Source: Oscheius tipulae
Taxonomy: Eukaryota > Nematoda > Chromadorea > Rhabditida > Rhabditidae
Assembly: GCA_037178975.1 (NCBI GenBank)
Contig: JASJZH010000006.1
Span: 4,154,001-4,218,000, forward strand
DNA length: 64,000 nucleotides
Direction: 5' to 3'
Below, one piece after another: positions 24,061-36,301 of this stretch. Positions within the stretch are counted from its first letter, which is position 1. Every line of letters starts with the position of its first letter. A model generated the notes under the pieces. The model did no database searches, was not told the origin of the DNA, and saw only the letters and a list, made by a program, of their open reading frames with translations. Made by a program: the position numbers and the translations under genes.

Positions 24061-25533
24061 ACAACCAGAGCGTTGCATCAAAACAAAATCAATACAATTG
24101 TGTTTTTTCGTGTCAAATGATATCTCTACCGCAGTACATAATTTTTCAAAAATTATACCTCTCACTCAGAATGTTTCCCCTTTTCTCATCGCACAGAATG
24201 CTGGTAGTCCGTTGTATTGAGTCTGTGTTGCAATTATAGTAATTGAGGTGTGTAACTTGTGTTTGTGTATTGCCATCCCCTTATTCCGTCTCTATGTTGT
24301 GTTCTAGCTATCTCTCCACATACTATCTCTTACTTATTCAACGCGGTCATCAAAGCTGGTCGCCAAGAATCTAAGGTCATCTACCCTCGTCAAATTCCAA
24401 ATGGTCAGAATGTAAATAAAGGTCTCGTGTTTGTCGGTGCACAGTTCAGAACAGACATATGACGTTGCCAGCACAGTCACATCGGACGCCTCTCCAGCAA
24501 AAGAGCAGCACTTAAGACGGGGAAAGAAGGTTGTAGTCATGAAAACTTGCATAGTATGTGTTTTTTTACACTTTACTTTTACAGTGGAATACAACGGAAA
24601 TGACTTTCTGCTGTTGAACTATTGGCTTAGATTTCGTTATACAAAGTTATACAATCACTACAAACTCCAATAGTTCTTGGTTTCAAATTTTAAATGATAA
24701 TATCAACGCATTAAGCAAATGCTGTTTTGTTCTGGAAGCTTGCAGCAAATTAGTTAACTCACAGTACATGATTCTGTGCCCTACTTTGGCTCTAAAATGT
24801 GCACTTCAAAAAGTCCGGTGACAATTTTCGAATAGATTAGAAATCGGCCCAAAACATCATTGGTTTCCGTGAAAAAGCTTGTAGATCTCTGTCATAAACT
24901 TAAGCCAAAATGCTTTGAACTTTCTGCCCTTTCTGCCGCTGCGAGGGATTCCCGCGTTTTATTCATAAGGTTCAAGAATAGAACGTCCGCGGCAAAAAAT
25001 AACTCGACGCCCCCAGCTGCACGTCACTTCACCCACCAGCGTCCTCCTGTGTCAACATAAAAACATCCCACTCGTGAAACAGTTAAACCTTTTGTTTGCA
25101 AACCGAACGCCTTTGTTCCAATGAAATCGTCAAGCAAATCTATACATCTATCCTTGTTTCGAAACGGAAGTTTTCGAAGATGACTCAGCAGCAGGTTAGC
25201 TGGCGTCATGCAATTGACGTCACCATGCCGGATCTAAACTGTTTACTGGAACACAGTCACTGTACAGCACTTCTCGATGGAAATATCTGGAACACATTCA
25301 GCTGACGTCACTGGCTAGCTACGTGTCATTCGAAACCTGATATACGAGAAAAAGCTTGTTTTTGGGACTTTGATGGGTCGCCGATCGTGGTTTGCACATG
25401 CACAGGGTCTGGGTCCCAAAACACCAGCACCTTTGCATAGTACAATATACGAAAAGCAATGTGTTTTCTTGGGTGAACTGAGGGCTTTCGTGGGTCACCG
25501 AATGTTGCAATGTGCCTAGAGATAAGAAGAGAG
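24061..25533. other. Intergenic, no gene seen
   Basis: Two TGACGTCA-like CRE palindromes occur within 80 nt (around 25216 and 25304). No coding exon could be supported. Confidence 0.4.
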
Positions 25534-25962
25534 TTATCGGGGAAAGACGTCAGGACAGAAGGCCTGGCTGGAATTTGCTCTCATTTTAAAGAGAAGAGTC
25601 CATCTTTTTGCCTTGTTAGGCTGGGCTGCCGACTCAGAAAGAAAAGACAAACATGAACAGAACGATGGAAAAAGGAGATTCCAGAGATTCTTCCAAGCTG
25701 GCTGCTTGGAAGAATCTCTGAAAATATGTAGTGGAGAAGGGAAAGCCCGTGTCAAGAGACTTTCGCCATATGACTCAGCCACGAGTCCCCTGCTGGTGAA
25801 TTTCGAAGGGTTACGAAAGTGGACAAAGAGCGCGTCAACAGGTAGATTGTCATCAAAACAGAGTGGATGTGTGGAAAGAGCACAATGAGATAGACAATTA
25901 GGAGGCATGTAGCCTTGAAAGCTTACTACTAAAGCTAGTATTAGATTTAGTATTAGAAACAT
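25534..25962 (-). CDS. Possible secreted peptide, 142 aa
   Basis: Single ORF starting at the ATG at 25962. MFLILNLILALVVSFQG is a plausible signal peptide; next comes YMPPNCLSHCALSTHPLCFDD with three close cysteines. No known domain is visible, and no dibasic neuropeptide array. A TATA box 145 nt upstream and the placement of the signal peptide are the main support. The frame is also open upstream of this ATG, which weakens the case, and introns cannot be excluded. The ORF contains the 17-nt palindrome listed below. Confidence 0.33.
   Translation of the reverse strand: MFLILNLILALVVSFQGYMPPNCLSHCALSTHPLCFDDNLPVDALFVHFRNPSKFTSRGLVAESYGESLLTRAFPSPLHIFRDSSKQPAWKNLWNLLFPSFCSCLSFLSESAAQPNKAKRWTLLFKMRANSSQAFCPDVFPR
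25682..25720. repeat. Perfect 17-nt inverted repeat with 5-nt loop
   Basis: Arms 25682-25698 and 25704-25720 are exact reverse complements (cagagattcttccaagc); the loop is tggct. It lies inside the possible secreted-peptide ORF. Confidence 0.9.
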
Positions 25963-27290
25963 TAGGAATAGGCTTCTTGTGTGGAAAGCGATGAGAAGTT
26001 CAGTGCTTAGAACTCGATAAACTTTTCTCACCCTCACCCCACCAAATAGTCGACTGAGGAGTATTGGAGAAGGCGGGAGAATGCCACTATCTGCTGCGAC
26101 AGGGGTTATATACAGTAGATGACTCAACCCACGCCCCCGGCGGCGGCAGCTTGCGAAATAGCATTCTCGTCCGAGAGAGCTTCGTGGGGTCATGTTTTAG
26201 TGCAGCTGATTCATGGCGATGTTCCGAAATGAGTAACGGAAGCAGATGTGCCGTTCGCTCTGAACAGTAAGAGTTGAACTGAATTCCTAATCGTTTAGAT
26301 GCTATTATGAAGTGTTTCTGGAGTTCAGGGACATGTGGTCACTACTGATGTATCCTTCGCCAAATGTGAACCGTCTATCGCTTTCGACAAATAACGTTAC
26401 GTTTTTGTTCGCAATAATTGATTAAAAAAGATCCGTGTTTGTCGATAACCCGGTCGTATCATAACAACTTCCGATGCTTTTGGCGTCAAACCGGCGCCGT
26501 ACTGCATTGGCATGAAAGGCGTGAAAAAGGTTTTTTTTTTATTTTGAATCCTCAGCTTCTATGGTCAACTCCCACACTCGTCAACAGCAGTTTCTCAACC
26601 GGAGAGTGATTCATCCTCTGTTTCATCATGGCCATCTCGGCTATTTAAACCTCGAAGGCTTTAACTCTCATTGAATCGCTAACTTCAATTGTTTAAACGA
26701 TCTCTGTAGCGATTATACAAATTAGTTGAGAGCATCATTTTCATAGGACGGAAGTACGCCAATTTACGGGGGCTGCTATTATTTCTGATGGCGTCAAAAA
26801 CAACCATGGGCGAACAGTGCGTGTGCGAGCTAATTGAATCGCGGGTGGACGAATTCCGATGACGTATATCGGCTGACCATTTTCTGTCTAGCGTGGGTGG
26901 TCATAAATTTGAAAAACACATTTCCGACAAAGGATCCTGGTGTTGCTTAAAGACATGTGGGTCAAGGGGCTCTCAAATGTGGCACCGACGATCTTTTGGC
27001 TCTGCTCATTTGCCAGTTCGTTCGGATACGAATTTTCTCAATGATCTCTCGAATTTGTCAAGCTTCCTGCAAATACAAGTATCACACTGCTCCAGTTGGA
27101 CCCTTTCTGTGCCAATTATAGAGGTCATGGGAATGGTCAGCGCCCAGCATCAATAGATAAGGTCTTGTTAGATTTGCCATCAACGGAACCTATTCATCAA
27201 TCCATCGCATCAACATCTGGTCCAGACGCTTACTTTGAAGAAGTAAACTTTGCTATTGATTGCAAAAAGCAGCCGCGTTCAACTAAACAA
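25963..27290. other. Intergenic upstream of the AGA gene
   Basis: No exon supported other than the AGA reading frame, which is open back to 27096 without a convincing earlier start. Confidence 0.45.
26107..26112 (-). promoter_or_regulatory. TATA box upstream of the possible secreted peptide
   Basis: Minus strand reads ctgTATATAacccc, a strong TATA context. Confidence 0.4.
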
Positions 27291-28679
27291 ATGCTACTTC
27301 CAATTCTGAGTATTTCATTTTTCCTGCTTTTCACTGGACTCGACACACATGAGACAAACATTGTCAAGAATGGTGTCAAGCCTCGTCCAATTCCTGGAAA
27401 ACCAATCATAGTCAACACTTGGGGAACAGAGCAATTTAAACAAGCAAATGAAATAGGTATGTATTCCACATTCTCAGTATCAAAAAAATCAAGCATCTGC
27501 CGCTTTGAATGAAGGTCGAATGTACTCTTTGGTAGCTGGTCTCAGTGCATGTGAAGCTCTTCAGTGTGATGGAACTGTCGGCTATGGTGGATCACCGGAT
27601 GAAACGGGAGAGTCGACTTTGGATGCTCTCGTAATGGACTCGTAAGTCGTTTTTATGCTGCTAAACTTAGTTTCAGTTTTGGCCACAAAATGGGGGCGGT
27701 GGCAAATCTTCATAGAGTGAAGGATGCTGCTCGGGTTGCCTGGGCCGTGATGAACTACACAATGCATACTATGCTCGTTGGAGAATCAGGCACAAAACAA
27801 TGACAGATGTAACATGATACTTTGTAGCTACCAATTTTGCCAAGATGATGGGTTTTAAAGAAGAAACCCTGACGACAGATCATTCGACTAAACTGTTCAA
27901 TGATTGGAAGGCGAACAAGTGCCAGCCCAACTTTTGGAAAAATGTTGCTCCAATGGCCAACATTTCATGTGGCCCTTACAATCCTCTTCCCTCTGATATG
28001 CACGTTGAGAAGCCTCCTATGATTGATAGGTTAGTTTGACTCGTCCCCTAAGATAAATAATTAGATTCCATCACGATACAATTGGAATGGTTGTTCTCGA
28101 CGAAAACAATCATATCGCTGCTGGAACATCAACAAACGGAGCAAAATACAAGGTATGAGTGCATGAGTCATCTTAATACCACAAGAGTTTTAGATACCTG
28201 GAAGAGTGGGTGACTCGCCTATCCCCGGTTCCGGTGCTTATGCTTTGGAGAATGTCGGTGGAGCAGCTGCTACTGGTGATGGTGACGTAATGATGAGATT
28301 TCTCCCAAGGTATGACTCAATTCACACACTTGAACTTGTTTCAGTCTACTAACTGTCGAGTACATGAGTCTAGGAGCGAAACCTGCTAAAGCAGCAAGAA
28401 AGTCACTTTACCGGATTCTATCACTCTATCCCAAATTTCAAGGTGATCTCTCCACAATCAAAGCTAAACAAAGTTTCAGGGGCGGTAGTAGCTGTAAATG
28501 TTTTAGGAGAGGTTGGAGCAGCCTGTGCTAACCTTGTTGAAAAGTTTGGATATGTGGTCTACGCCGAAGGAAAGACTACTATCAATCAGACCGCTTGCAT
28601 CAGACATGAACAGGGATTGAAAGCTTCCCACTCGGAAAAGAAGAAGAACAAGCATCACAAGAATCACATTACTATCTAA
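27291..28679 (+). CDS. AGA: N4-(beta-N-acetylglucosaminyl)-L-asparaginase (aspartylglucosaminidase)
   Basis: Lysosomal enzyme that cleaves the Asn-GlcNAc bond of glycoproteins. Exons 27291-27456, 27494-27641, 27677-27789, 27828-28029, 28065-28152, 28194-28309, 28345-28442, 28480-28679; 376 aa (human about 346). The start at 27291 gives a signal peptide ([17 protein letters not shown]). Family blocks: [52 protein letters not shown], the self-cleavage site [11 protein letters not shown] with nucleophile Thr215 after Asp214, [35 protein letters not shown]. All expected catalytic residues appear present. Unusual: the third intron (27790-27827) has a GC donor, and the C-terminus ends in a Lys/His-rich tail ([12 protein letters not shown]) absent from the human enzyme. 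Confidence 0.96.
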
Positions 28680-29241
28680 GATGAACGACTATGCAAATGG
28701 TCATTCGTCCATGTGTTGATGCTTATTGGCTTAGTTGTTAGAAGGAAGAGTTTGGGTGCGCTCGCCGAAGAGAGCCACTCGAGCTGATACGAAGCACGCT
28801 GACCGTCGCTTGACAGTATCAAATAACTCTATTCAACGGCTCGCACATTGTCCCATGGCTCTAACTAGCTCTCTTCTAATCTCACCCTGTTTTTGTGCCT
28901 CTCAAAGTTGTAGCTCTCACCTCTGAACAAGCAAACAAGACATTTTGCCGGATATTCAGAACAAGCTCCGAGTTCGAATACCCTCCCAGTTAACCTAGGA
29001 CCAGGGTCTGAAACATTTTTGGACCCAGCGGCGCTTCTCCTCATGTTTCACTCTTTCAAGTGCATTTCTGGCGAAAAACTCGGAGCGGTCTGTGCGAGCG
29101 GCGGTCAACAGGCCTGACCACTCTTCCACGATATCTCATTATTGGCCACGAGCAGGACACATATCTCTTGATCTTGTTAGCTTTTCACAAACATTTGTTC
29201 ACTTTTCAGCTTTCTCTTTTCCTTACATTTCCTATGTTGGA
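28680..29241. other. Intergenic, no gene seen
   Basis: 562 nt between two same-strand genes. The gap is larger than in a typical nematode operon, and no SL2-type element could be recognised. Confidence 0.45.
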
Positions 29242-30835
29242 ATGTTATCCTTGCTATCTCTGATAATTGCGTCCGGCTCAGTTTTAAAAACAGATACAAG
29301 CGTAAGAGTTTCTGAATTAACATTCTGCATGACTCTTTTCAGCGTTGGGACCCATATACTTACCCGGATCCCCGTGTCAACACTACTGAATGCAAAACCG
29401 AGGCAGTATCCACGTTGTGTGATCCAGACTATGTTCTCTCAGACACTTGGAGATCGAATATTTTGAAGACTCTCAACAAATATGAGCAACGTATGCAATT
29501 TTTCGGTCCTCTATTGTCGTTTTTTAGTGTTTCAAGAAGCAGAGATACCGTATGCGGACGAGTTTAAAGAAGTTTGCCAGTCTAACACAAGCCAGTCTGC
29601 TCAGATCTACTTCGTCCTTGCCAGACAAATACAAACTGCTTCGAACCACAGTTTGACAAGTGATGACACTGTTTGTCGTTTTTACAACAACTGCAAACTC
29701 TATTTGTTAAGGTCAAGTTTGGCGACGGTCTGCGGGATGCCTACGGATTGGAATCCCAAACATGTAAAAACTATGTACTTATTGTCAGTGTTGATTTTAA
29801 AGAGACCTACGTCCGGGTGAGTCATCCGTAACATCTTGAACCCATTGGGATACAGACCGGCTCCGCCCTGGCTCTGAAGCACCAAGTGGACGCCGCGTTG
29901 GAAAAGTTTAAGAATGTGTTCACTGGAAGCAACTACATTGAAGTTGATAATTTTGTGACCGAGATTGGGGAACTGGTGATGAACCCGTTGAAGGTAGGCT
30001 GAACTACTTCTCTTCATAAATGACCTAGGATGCCACTACCACTGAACTTCCAATGGAACCGTCCACGGAAGAGGCATCCACTACGCCTACAACACCTGTT
30101 CCAGCTCCTGAAAGAGTTATTCCCAGGTTTGTTAGCATACTTTCGTAGTCACTAATTTCAGTTACATCTATGTCATTATTGCCGCTCTGGCTCTGGCTGT
30201 GGTTGCAATAAGCGGTATTGCTCTCTGGTATATGCGCCGTGGAATGAGTCATAACATTCATCCACTGTCAGACAGTAAAATAATGCCCTACCCGTAAGTT
30301 GTCCATCATTTATCACAAGTCGCGTAATACCAGTGATCCGGAAGGTGCTAGTCAGTATATAAGCAATATCCAACATCGTACCATGACTATCATAACAAAC
30401 GATGAACGAAATAAAGACGAGTCAATATCATCCAATAACAATTCTCCAACCTGTCAAAACGATAAGCCTGAAGACAGGTAAAGCATGCAGTAGAACTTGC
30501 TGATTGTCGTTTTAGATCATACACCAGTCGACTATCTTCAAGAAGGAATTCTGTTCCTATCGCTCAAGCAGCTTACAATATCATAAACAAGGCGGCTGAT
30601 ACAGTACTTTTGAGATCTAGCGGCTATTTCTCTTCTACTGAAAGTGCTGCTACATCTGTCGACGAAGAGAAGAAACATGACAGCAAAGTGAGCGAACGTT
30701 GGAAAATAATAATTACTATTTTTTAAGGTTTCAATTTCACCAGCTGAACTATCTACCGACGTCGTGTTAGCTAGAAGACACAGCGAGACCATTCCTCATC
30801 CTGCTAGGATGACGGACCAGTTTTCATCCTTTTAG
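29242..30835 (+). CDS. Type I membrane protein with TPM domain, MOLO-1-like
   Basis: Exons 29242-29301, 29343-29490, 29528-29670, 29712-29816, 29856-29993, 30029-30126, 30162-30293, 30334-30477, 30516-30687, 30728-30835; 415 aa. Order: signal peptide (MLSLLSLIIASGS); YTYPDPRVNTTEC and STLCDPDYVLSDTWRSN, the entry of a TPM_phosphatase-type domain; QIYFVLARQIQTAS and the CKNYVLIVSVDFKETYVRTG core; Thr/Pro-rich stalk; one membrane helix (about residues 235-257, YVIIAALALAVVAISGIALW) with a basic stop-transfer; cytoplasmic tail of about 155 aa rich in Ser. In C. elegans the family includes MOLO-1, an auxiliary subunit of levamisole receptors. The same topology suggests a receptor accessory role, but the long tail is specific to this protein as far as I can see. 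Confidence 0.85.
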
Positions 30836-30955
30836 CAGTTTTGGTTCAACCAGTCTTTCCCTTCCATGCGTGTACATCGTCTTTAATACGTTATATTGAG
30901 AATACATACTTTTGCGGGAATTGGTCTTCGCAATATTTTTAAGAAATTTAAAACT

Positions 30956-33202
30956 TTAATGCCTTGAATGTACAAAAACAGGATGTATTTTCGTCTGTCG
31001 ATACATCCTCAGTGGCTTGGTTGAGTCGATTTTCTAGAAGTACATTTCCTTCGTAAAAGAGTCAAAAACTTACAGCGTTATTCGTCTGAATGCTTCTGCC
31101 ATGCCAGCTGACAACTTGGTCAGCCTCGCGATCAACCACGGTGAGGACAGCTTCACCTTCTGGAGAAGCTCCGGATTGGGAATTCTTTGCATAATAATTC
31201 CATTTTCTTTTCTGATTTTGAGATACTTGACGACGCCCAAAGCGGGGCTGAGCCTCACTAGACGTTTGAAAAACTTTGGTATTCTCTCCTTCAGCCACTG
31301 GAGTCTTTTCTGTTGTTGGGTGGAGGGGACGAAACTTTTGACCTTTTTCGAAGAAACGAAAGGGACGAAAGAAATTCGGTGCTGGCGAAGTGAACCATGG
31401 CGGTGTTTTCCTGGTCACTGGAGTATTATCTTTCGATTTTCCATCATTCCACTCCTTAGGACTTGAAGTAGCTGTCGTGATTGTGGTAGAGGTTGTAGTT
31501 GATGTCGATGACCAAGGCTGAGTCGTATACCACCAAGGAAGTGTGTAAATGCTTGTGGTCGTCGCTGGTGTTGCGGTACTCGTAGTAGTCATAGGAACAG
31601 TTGTAGATACAATCTGGGTATGTTCCAAAGGGCGTAGATGTCTGGGTGGTAGAGTTATTCTTAGGGTTGCTTGGGTAGGAGCCATGCTGGATGGAGCTGC
31701 TGTTGTTGAGTAAGGCTTGGCACTTTGTAATGCATTCATGTCGTAGATAGGTGGCGGGATAGTCAGCATTTTGAACTTGCTCGGCTTAGAAGCACGATCG
31801 TTTTCATCACAGCCCGACAATGCCCTGAACGTTTTTTTTCAGAGATACTGAGTTAAGCAAACCATTTCTCCATATGACGTTCGAAATAGACATCATTGTC
31901 CTCTGCTCGAAGCTGCCAAGGCGGGAGACGAGAACTACATTGTGGATCCTCCGCTCCAAGACAGACTAGAAAATAAGCACCTTCGGACATTTCTTGTGGG
32001 TACCAGACCTAAAGAGAAGTTCGGAAACGGCAAGATATAACACACTTCGTATCTGTGATGATGAGGAGGAGTCCATTCTCCGTCAAATTCTTTAGGAAAC
32101 TTTGTTGCCATGTCGTTTCTGTGGACAACTCGGAACCTGTCATTCACCTGAATGGATTTGCTTCTGCTCGTAAACGCGTTTACCAATGTTTCTATCATTT
32201 CCACAAACGACAAATCACCAACTCTTGTAGCTCCAAAAGTCATCAAATGTATCTTGTTGGCAGATGTTATATTCTTCAGAGCTACAGCTACAGCTGTCAT
32301 GTCTGCTTTGGCACCACCGATTGCATGACCAAATATCTGTTATCTTGACTAAAGTTTCATAGTCCACTTACCAAGAGTTCAAAATCAGGATGCGCCTTAA
32401 AAACCTGTTTAACCGCGTTTTCCATTCCAAGTACATACCAGATTTTGAACCAGCTATCATATATAAGTCTGACGTAATATTATGAACTTTCGATTACTGG
32501 TATACCTATTGACAAGTCCATTGGAGGCTTCGAATTGTGCTTGTCTGTTAGTGAAAAACTCTGCACTGAAGCGATTGTAAAGCTGAAAACAAAGTGTCAC
32601 TCAGAGCTAAACATCCATTGAGGGTCGTCACCAACCAGTTTAGCGCCGCTGGCGACACTCGAAAAACTGACGATTACCGCACGCCTTGTAAAATCAACGG
32701 CAACGAAACCGTCTGGCCGTTCTGTGCCATCCTAAACTTAGGATAAGAATCAAATACTGCGAAACAGCTAAACCTCTCCAAGGAGATAGAACCGTCTCCA
32801 CAGTTGAATCTTTCCTTCCACTCGTTGTAAGCACTGATTCTATATGACAATTTGTTAGTTAGTAGTAACTGTAACCTACCAATTGATCGTGAGTTCCTTG
32901 TGCAGCAGCAATGATAGGAGTTGCTACTAGACGAGCAAACGAATCGTTGTAGCTAGATGATAGAATTCTTGGACAATCGAAAACTGTTCGGTATCCTGTC
33001 TTACACTGAACTGAAGCAGGAACGCAAGAGTGTGAATCCGGGCACCAACTGAATATGATAAAGTATTGATACACACAAAGAAAGTAGCTTACTGGCAAAC
33101 TTCGAATGTAACATGATGGCGTCCGGCACACGCTTCACAGTTCGAAAATTGCCCGCAGTAGTCTCCTAGTACTCCAGGTAGGAGTAGGAGAAGGAGAATC
33201 AT
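30956..33202 (-). CDS. Lipase_3-fold secreted protein lacking the catalytic serine, with mucin-like tail
   Basis: Exons 33093-33202, 32880-33048, 32774-32839, 32636-32731, 32506-32582, 32372-32468, 32184-32336, 32046-32147, 31863-32008, 31074-31824, 30956-31033; 614 aa. Signal peptide MILLLLLLPGVLG, then a Cys-rich start. The fungal-lipase-like fold is recognisable from GFVAVDFTRRAVIVSF, ELLIFGHAIGGAKA, HLMTFGATRVGD, RFRVVHRNDMATKFP, HHHRYEVWYPQEM and LGAEDPQCS. The expected GHSLGG nucleophile elbow is GHAIGG here (GCA codon), so the Ser is Ala, and the usual SFRGT near the oxyanion hole is SFSSV. Residues about 340-590 are Thr/Pro/Ser-rich, followed by Arg/Lys clusters (FGRRQVSQNQKRKW) that could be proprotein cleavage sites. 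Likely a non-enzymatic binding or matrix protein. The 36-nt intron 32148-32183 is in frame and could be retained. Confidence 0.88.
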
Positions 33203-33941
33203 GAGTCGGGCTGGAAGATATCTTTGAAATGGGCAATGAGACAAGGCGTGAGGAGAACCGTTTTTGCAGTGTTTACGATGAGGAACAGCGCGAAATCAAC
33301 GGCAGTGAAAGGGAGAAGGTAAATGAGAAAAAGGATACAGGAGAATGTGTCACGTCTCGGTTCAGGAGATGAAGCCAATCTGTAGACGGTCTGGCAGCTT
33401 GACTCTTTTGTTAATCAGGGATGCGTAATTACCCGCAAAAAGCAAGCGCGGCCACTTTTTCCTCACTTGCGCCATGTCAAGCGAGCTGTGCCAGGGCTGA
33501 TTGCCCGAGCCAGCTTTCTTGAAGTTTACGGTCTTGAGTGCGTGGGAGAACAATTGAGACGTGGGAGATGACCTCAACACGAATGGCTGTCTGCCAGGCG
33601 ACCTCATAGCGAAAGAACCGAATCATTCCATAGAGTACCCCCTTCATACAGTAAAACCTATTCTGAGCGACTAATCACACGAAATAGCTCTTTTTCTTAA
33701 GTGATTGCTATTGCAGTATAATTGAAACGATCTCTTTTTCGATCAATTCGTCTGTGAAACCGCCCTCCGTTAACCGCATGCTATGAGTAATGTGTTCGAG
33801 ATCAGTAAGGTCGAGGAAATTTTATTAGGAATGACTCGTTTTGTACAGATTGCACTTGTGCCCTTGAGGTCAAGTAAATGGTCTCAAGGTCGGTCGAGCT
33901 GACAAAGAGATGACTTCGGGATGGCTCCCAAAGGAAGTATA
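33203..33941. other. Intergenic, no gene seen
   Basis: Upstream flank of the lipase-like gene; only short ORFs are present. Confidence 0.45.
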
Positions 33942-36042
33942 TTATTCGGCAGGCCCTCCTGCAAAGTACAACTCTTCGTATAAAAGTAAAAAACCTGCCT
34001 TCTCTATGAAATCTGAAATGTCGTCAAAGTGTCGTCTGTTGAACTCATCCGTGTTCCTAGCGAAAACATGATACGATCTGAACTTGGACTAGTTGAGCAA
34101 AACAGTTGTATACCTGCAGGCATTCTTGCCCTCCGTCTCTGCCAGAACTATGTACTCGTATCTATCAGCTTCAGATGGACCGTACTTCACGAGGCACACT
34201 GAAATTTTATCTTTCAAGTATTTCTCATAGACATACTTTTCGTGCTGTAGCTATCGGTTTCGAATTGAAGAACATTATCTTCTAGTGATAATGTTCCCTT
34301 CATCTGAAATTTACTGTTAGATAAAATGTTGCAGTTAACCTCTCGAAGTCTGTTTCTGTTTGTCTCTTCGCGATAGAACATGTTCAACACAGCTCCTCCG
34401 CTTGAAGCACGACCGACTGTAAATGACGTTGCAGTTTTCAATTACAACCAAAGCTCACTCTCAGCTCCAATGCAGGAAACCTTCTTTGAACTCATGGCAG
34501 CCTTTCCTTTACTCACAGAAGCTTGAGATAAACTCATGATAGTTCCAAAAGTCTTCTTCAGTACAGAGGGGTTGCCGTACATCTGAAAAAATTTTGCAGA
34601 TAAAACATTTCTGCCTACCTGTGTCCAAGCGCCTCTCAACATTTTGAATTCGATAGGAATACATTGAGAGCACGCTTCTCCTTCTTCGGGAGCACTGGCC
34701 AATCGTTCCGAAGATGAACGCTGAGGAGCCTTACGCTGATTATTCTTTCCGCGATCAACCTCAACTTTACTGCAAAATGACTATCGACACAGGTAACAAT
34801 TCAAGTACCTTCGAAGCTTTTCCATAGTTTTGAAGGTTCCTTTTTCAATAGCACTGTCCTTATTCTTGATCAGTTCTGTTTTGAGTTGTCTAAACAGGTT
34901 TTTGGTCAAAATTGGTTCTACCTAAGGGTTTCTTTCTCGTCTTCCGTTAAATTATCTCCATTTTCTCCAATGTCAATGCCATACTGCTGCTTGAAGAATT
35001 TTCTCATGTGAGCGTCGTTAGTGTTAACATCGTCGTCAAGAAGATCTGAAGCGTTTCGTGGTTAAAGTTGTGACAACTTACTGATGCTAGGAGCTTCAGG
35101 CTCATGGGTCTTGACACCTCGAGCACGGCTCAGAACCCGTCCTCCAACGGTGTTGTCTTCAGTTTGATGCTCATTGGTTCCATAGGCTGTTTTCATCTTT
35201 TCCATCTGCTGGTTGATGGCTTCCTGTTGTTGTTTTTGCATCAGGAGCTGAAAATTTTGATAGACTCAGAGTAGTATAAAGTCTACAGCAGCTCCGGCCT
35301 GATGGTCAATCATAGCCTGTTGATATCGTCTCTGGCTGTCCAAATACTCTAGTTGTTTTGCACTGTAGGCATTCACTTCAGACTGATGTTTCGCTAGTTG
35401 CTGAATTCCTATTACTATACCTTTCCACAAAAAGATTTACCGCAAGATACTGTTGGTTTCGAACTGCATTAACCGATTCGGGTGATCCACTACCAGCAGT
35501 CAAAAGACTGGGAATATTCGGTACTCCCACTGCCGTTTGGGCAGCTTGAATTGATGGCTGAACTTTTGATGAAATTTTTTAAAAAAGCCGAAAACCTGCT
35601 GATACGGAAGCTGTGATTGATAGCCGAACGGATTTGACGGAGCCTGCTGGTTCGTTTGTGGAATAGCGTTATAGTTGGACATGACATTTTCTGCTATAAA
35701 GATAGAAGAATTTGAAAAAAAAGAAAGATTTTGTGTACCGTTATAATTTACCATATCGGCACTGAGACCGCCATAGTTTGTAGGAGCTCTTCTTATTTCC
35801 GGCAGCGGTGCAGGTGGAGCAGTGCTGGCAGCACCTCTCTCCATTTCAGGAAACATGGATTTGACAAAAGCTCCGGCAAGATTAACCGCTAGACGATCAA
35901 CCACTAAAACGTTTTTTGATGCTTCGAATTCAAGGGAGCTACTCTTTTCACCATCCGACTGTTTCTCTTCTTCGTCTTCGGAAGAATGATGCTTCTTTGC
36001 TAGCGCTAAAGTAATCAGTAGGAAGAGTACGACGACCCTCAT
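33942..36042 (-). CDS. Secreted nematode protein with C-terminal lipocalin-like part
   Basis: Fourteen exons: 35739-36042, 35596-35693, 35441-35557, 35287-35400, 35082-35247, 34922-35045, 34809-34889, 34619-34769, 34459-34582, 34340-34416, 34237-34303, 34114-34198, 33995-34077, 33942-33958; 535 aa. Signal peptide MRVVVLFLLITLALA is followed by an acidic stretch, an Asn/Gln/Pro-rich region (residues about 75-160), a Gln-rich helix (LLMQKQQQEAINQQMEKM) and a charged linker. The last 180 residues read like a small beta barrel: CSQCIPIEFKMLRGAWTQ, FGTIMSL, MKGTLSLEDNVLQFETDS, MCLVKYGPSE, RYEYIVLAETEGKNACRSYHV. The G-x-W block and the late YEYIVLA strand suggest a lipocalin, but this is inference and the fold call is tentative. 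The last intron (33959-33994, 36 nt) is in frame and may be retained. Confidence 0.78.
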
Positions 36043-36301
36043 TCTGAATAAAAGTTTGAAACACAAAAGTTTTGTGACGAAAAGAGGCAACCGGTCCAGA
36101 TGATTCGGAAAGTGAGTGAGCGGCTAGTAATCGAAAGAAAGGAAGGTTCGCACCCGACCCACTTATTAGGAAGCCCCGCATGAAACAATGAATAGGTGAA
36201 AGTGCAGCGAAAGCGCAAGCCGGCTGATCGTCTGACCATACCTGATTGAGAGAGCCACGCCAGTCAGTTTTAATAAAAAGTTCACGGAGAAAGTTTATTT
36301 T

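Noticed and set aside
28679-29242. Operon between AGA and the MOLO-like gene
   Set aside because: The 562-nt gap is larger than typical intercistronic spacing and no SL2-type signal was recognised.
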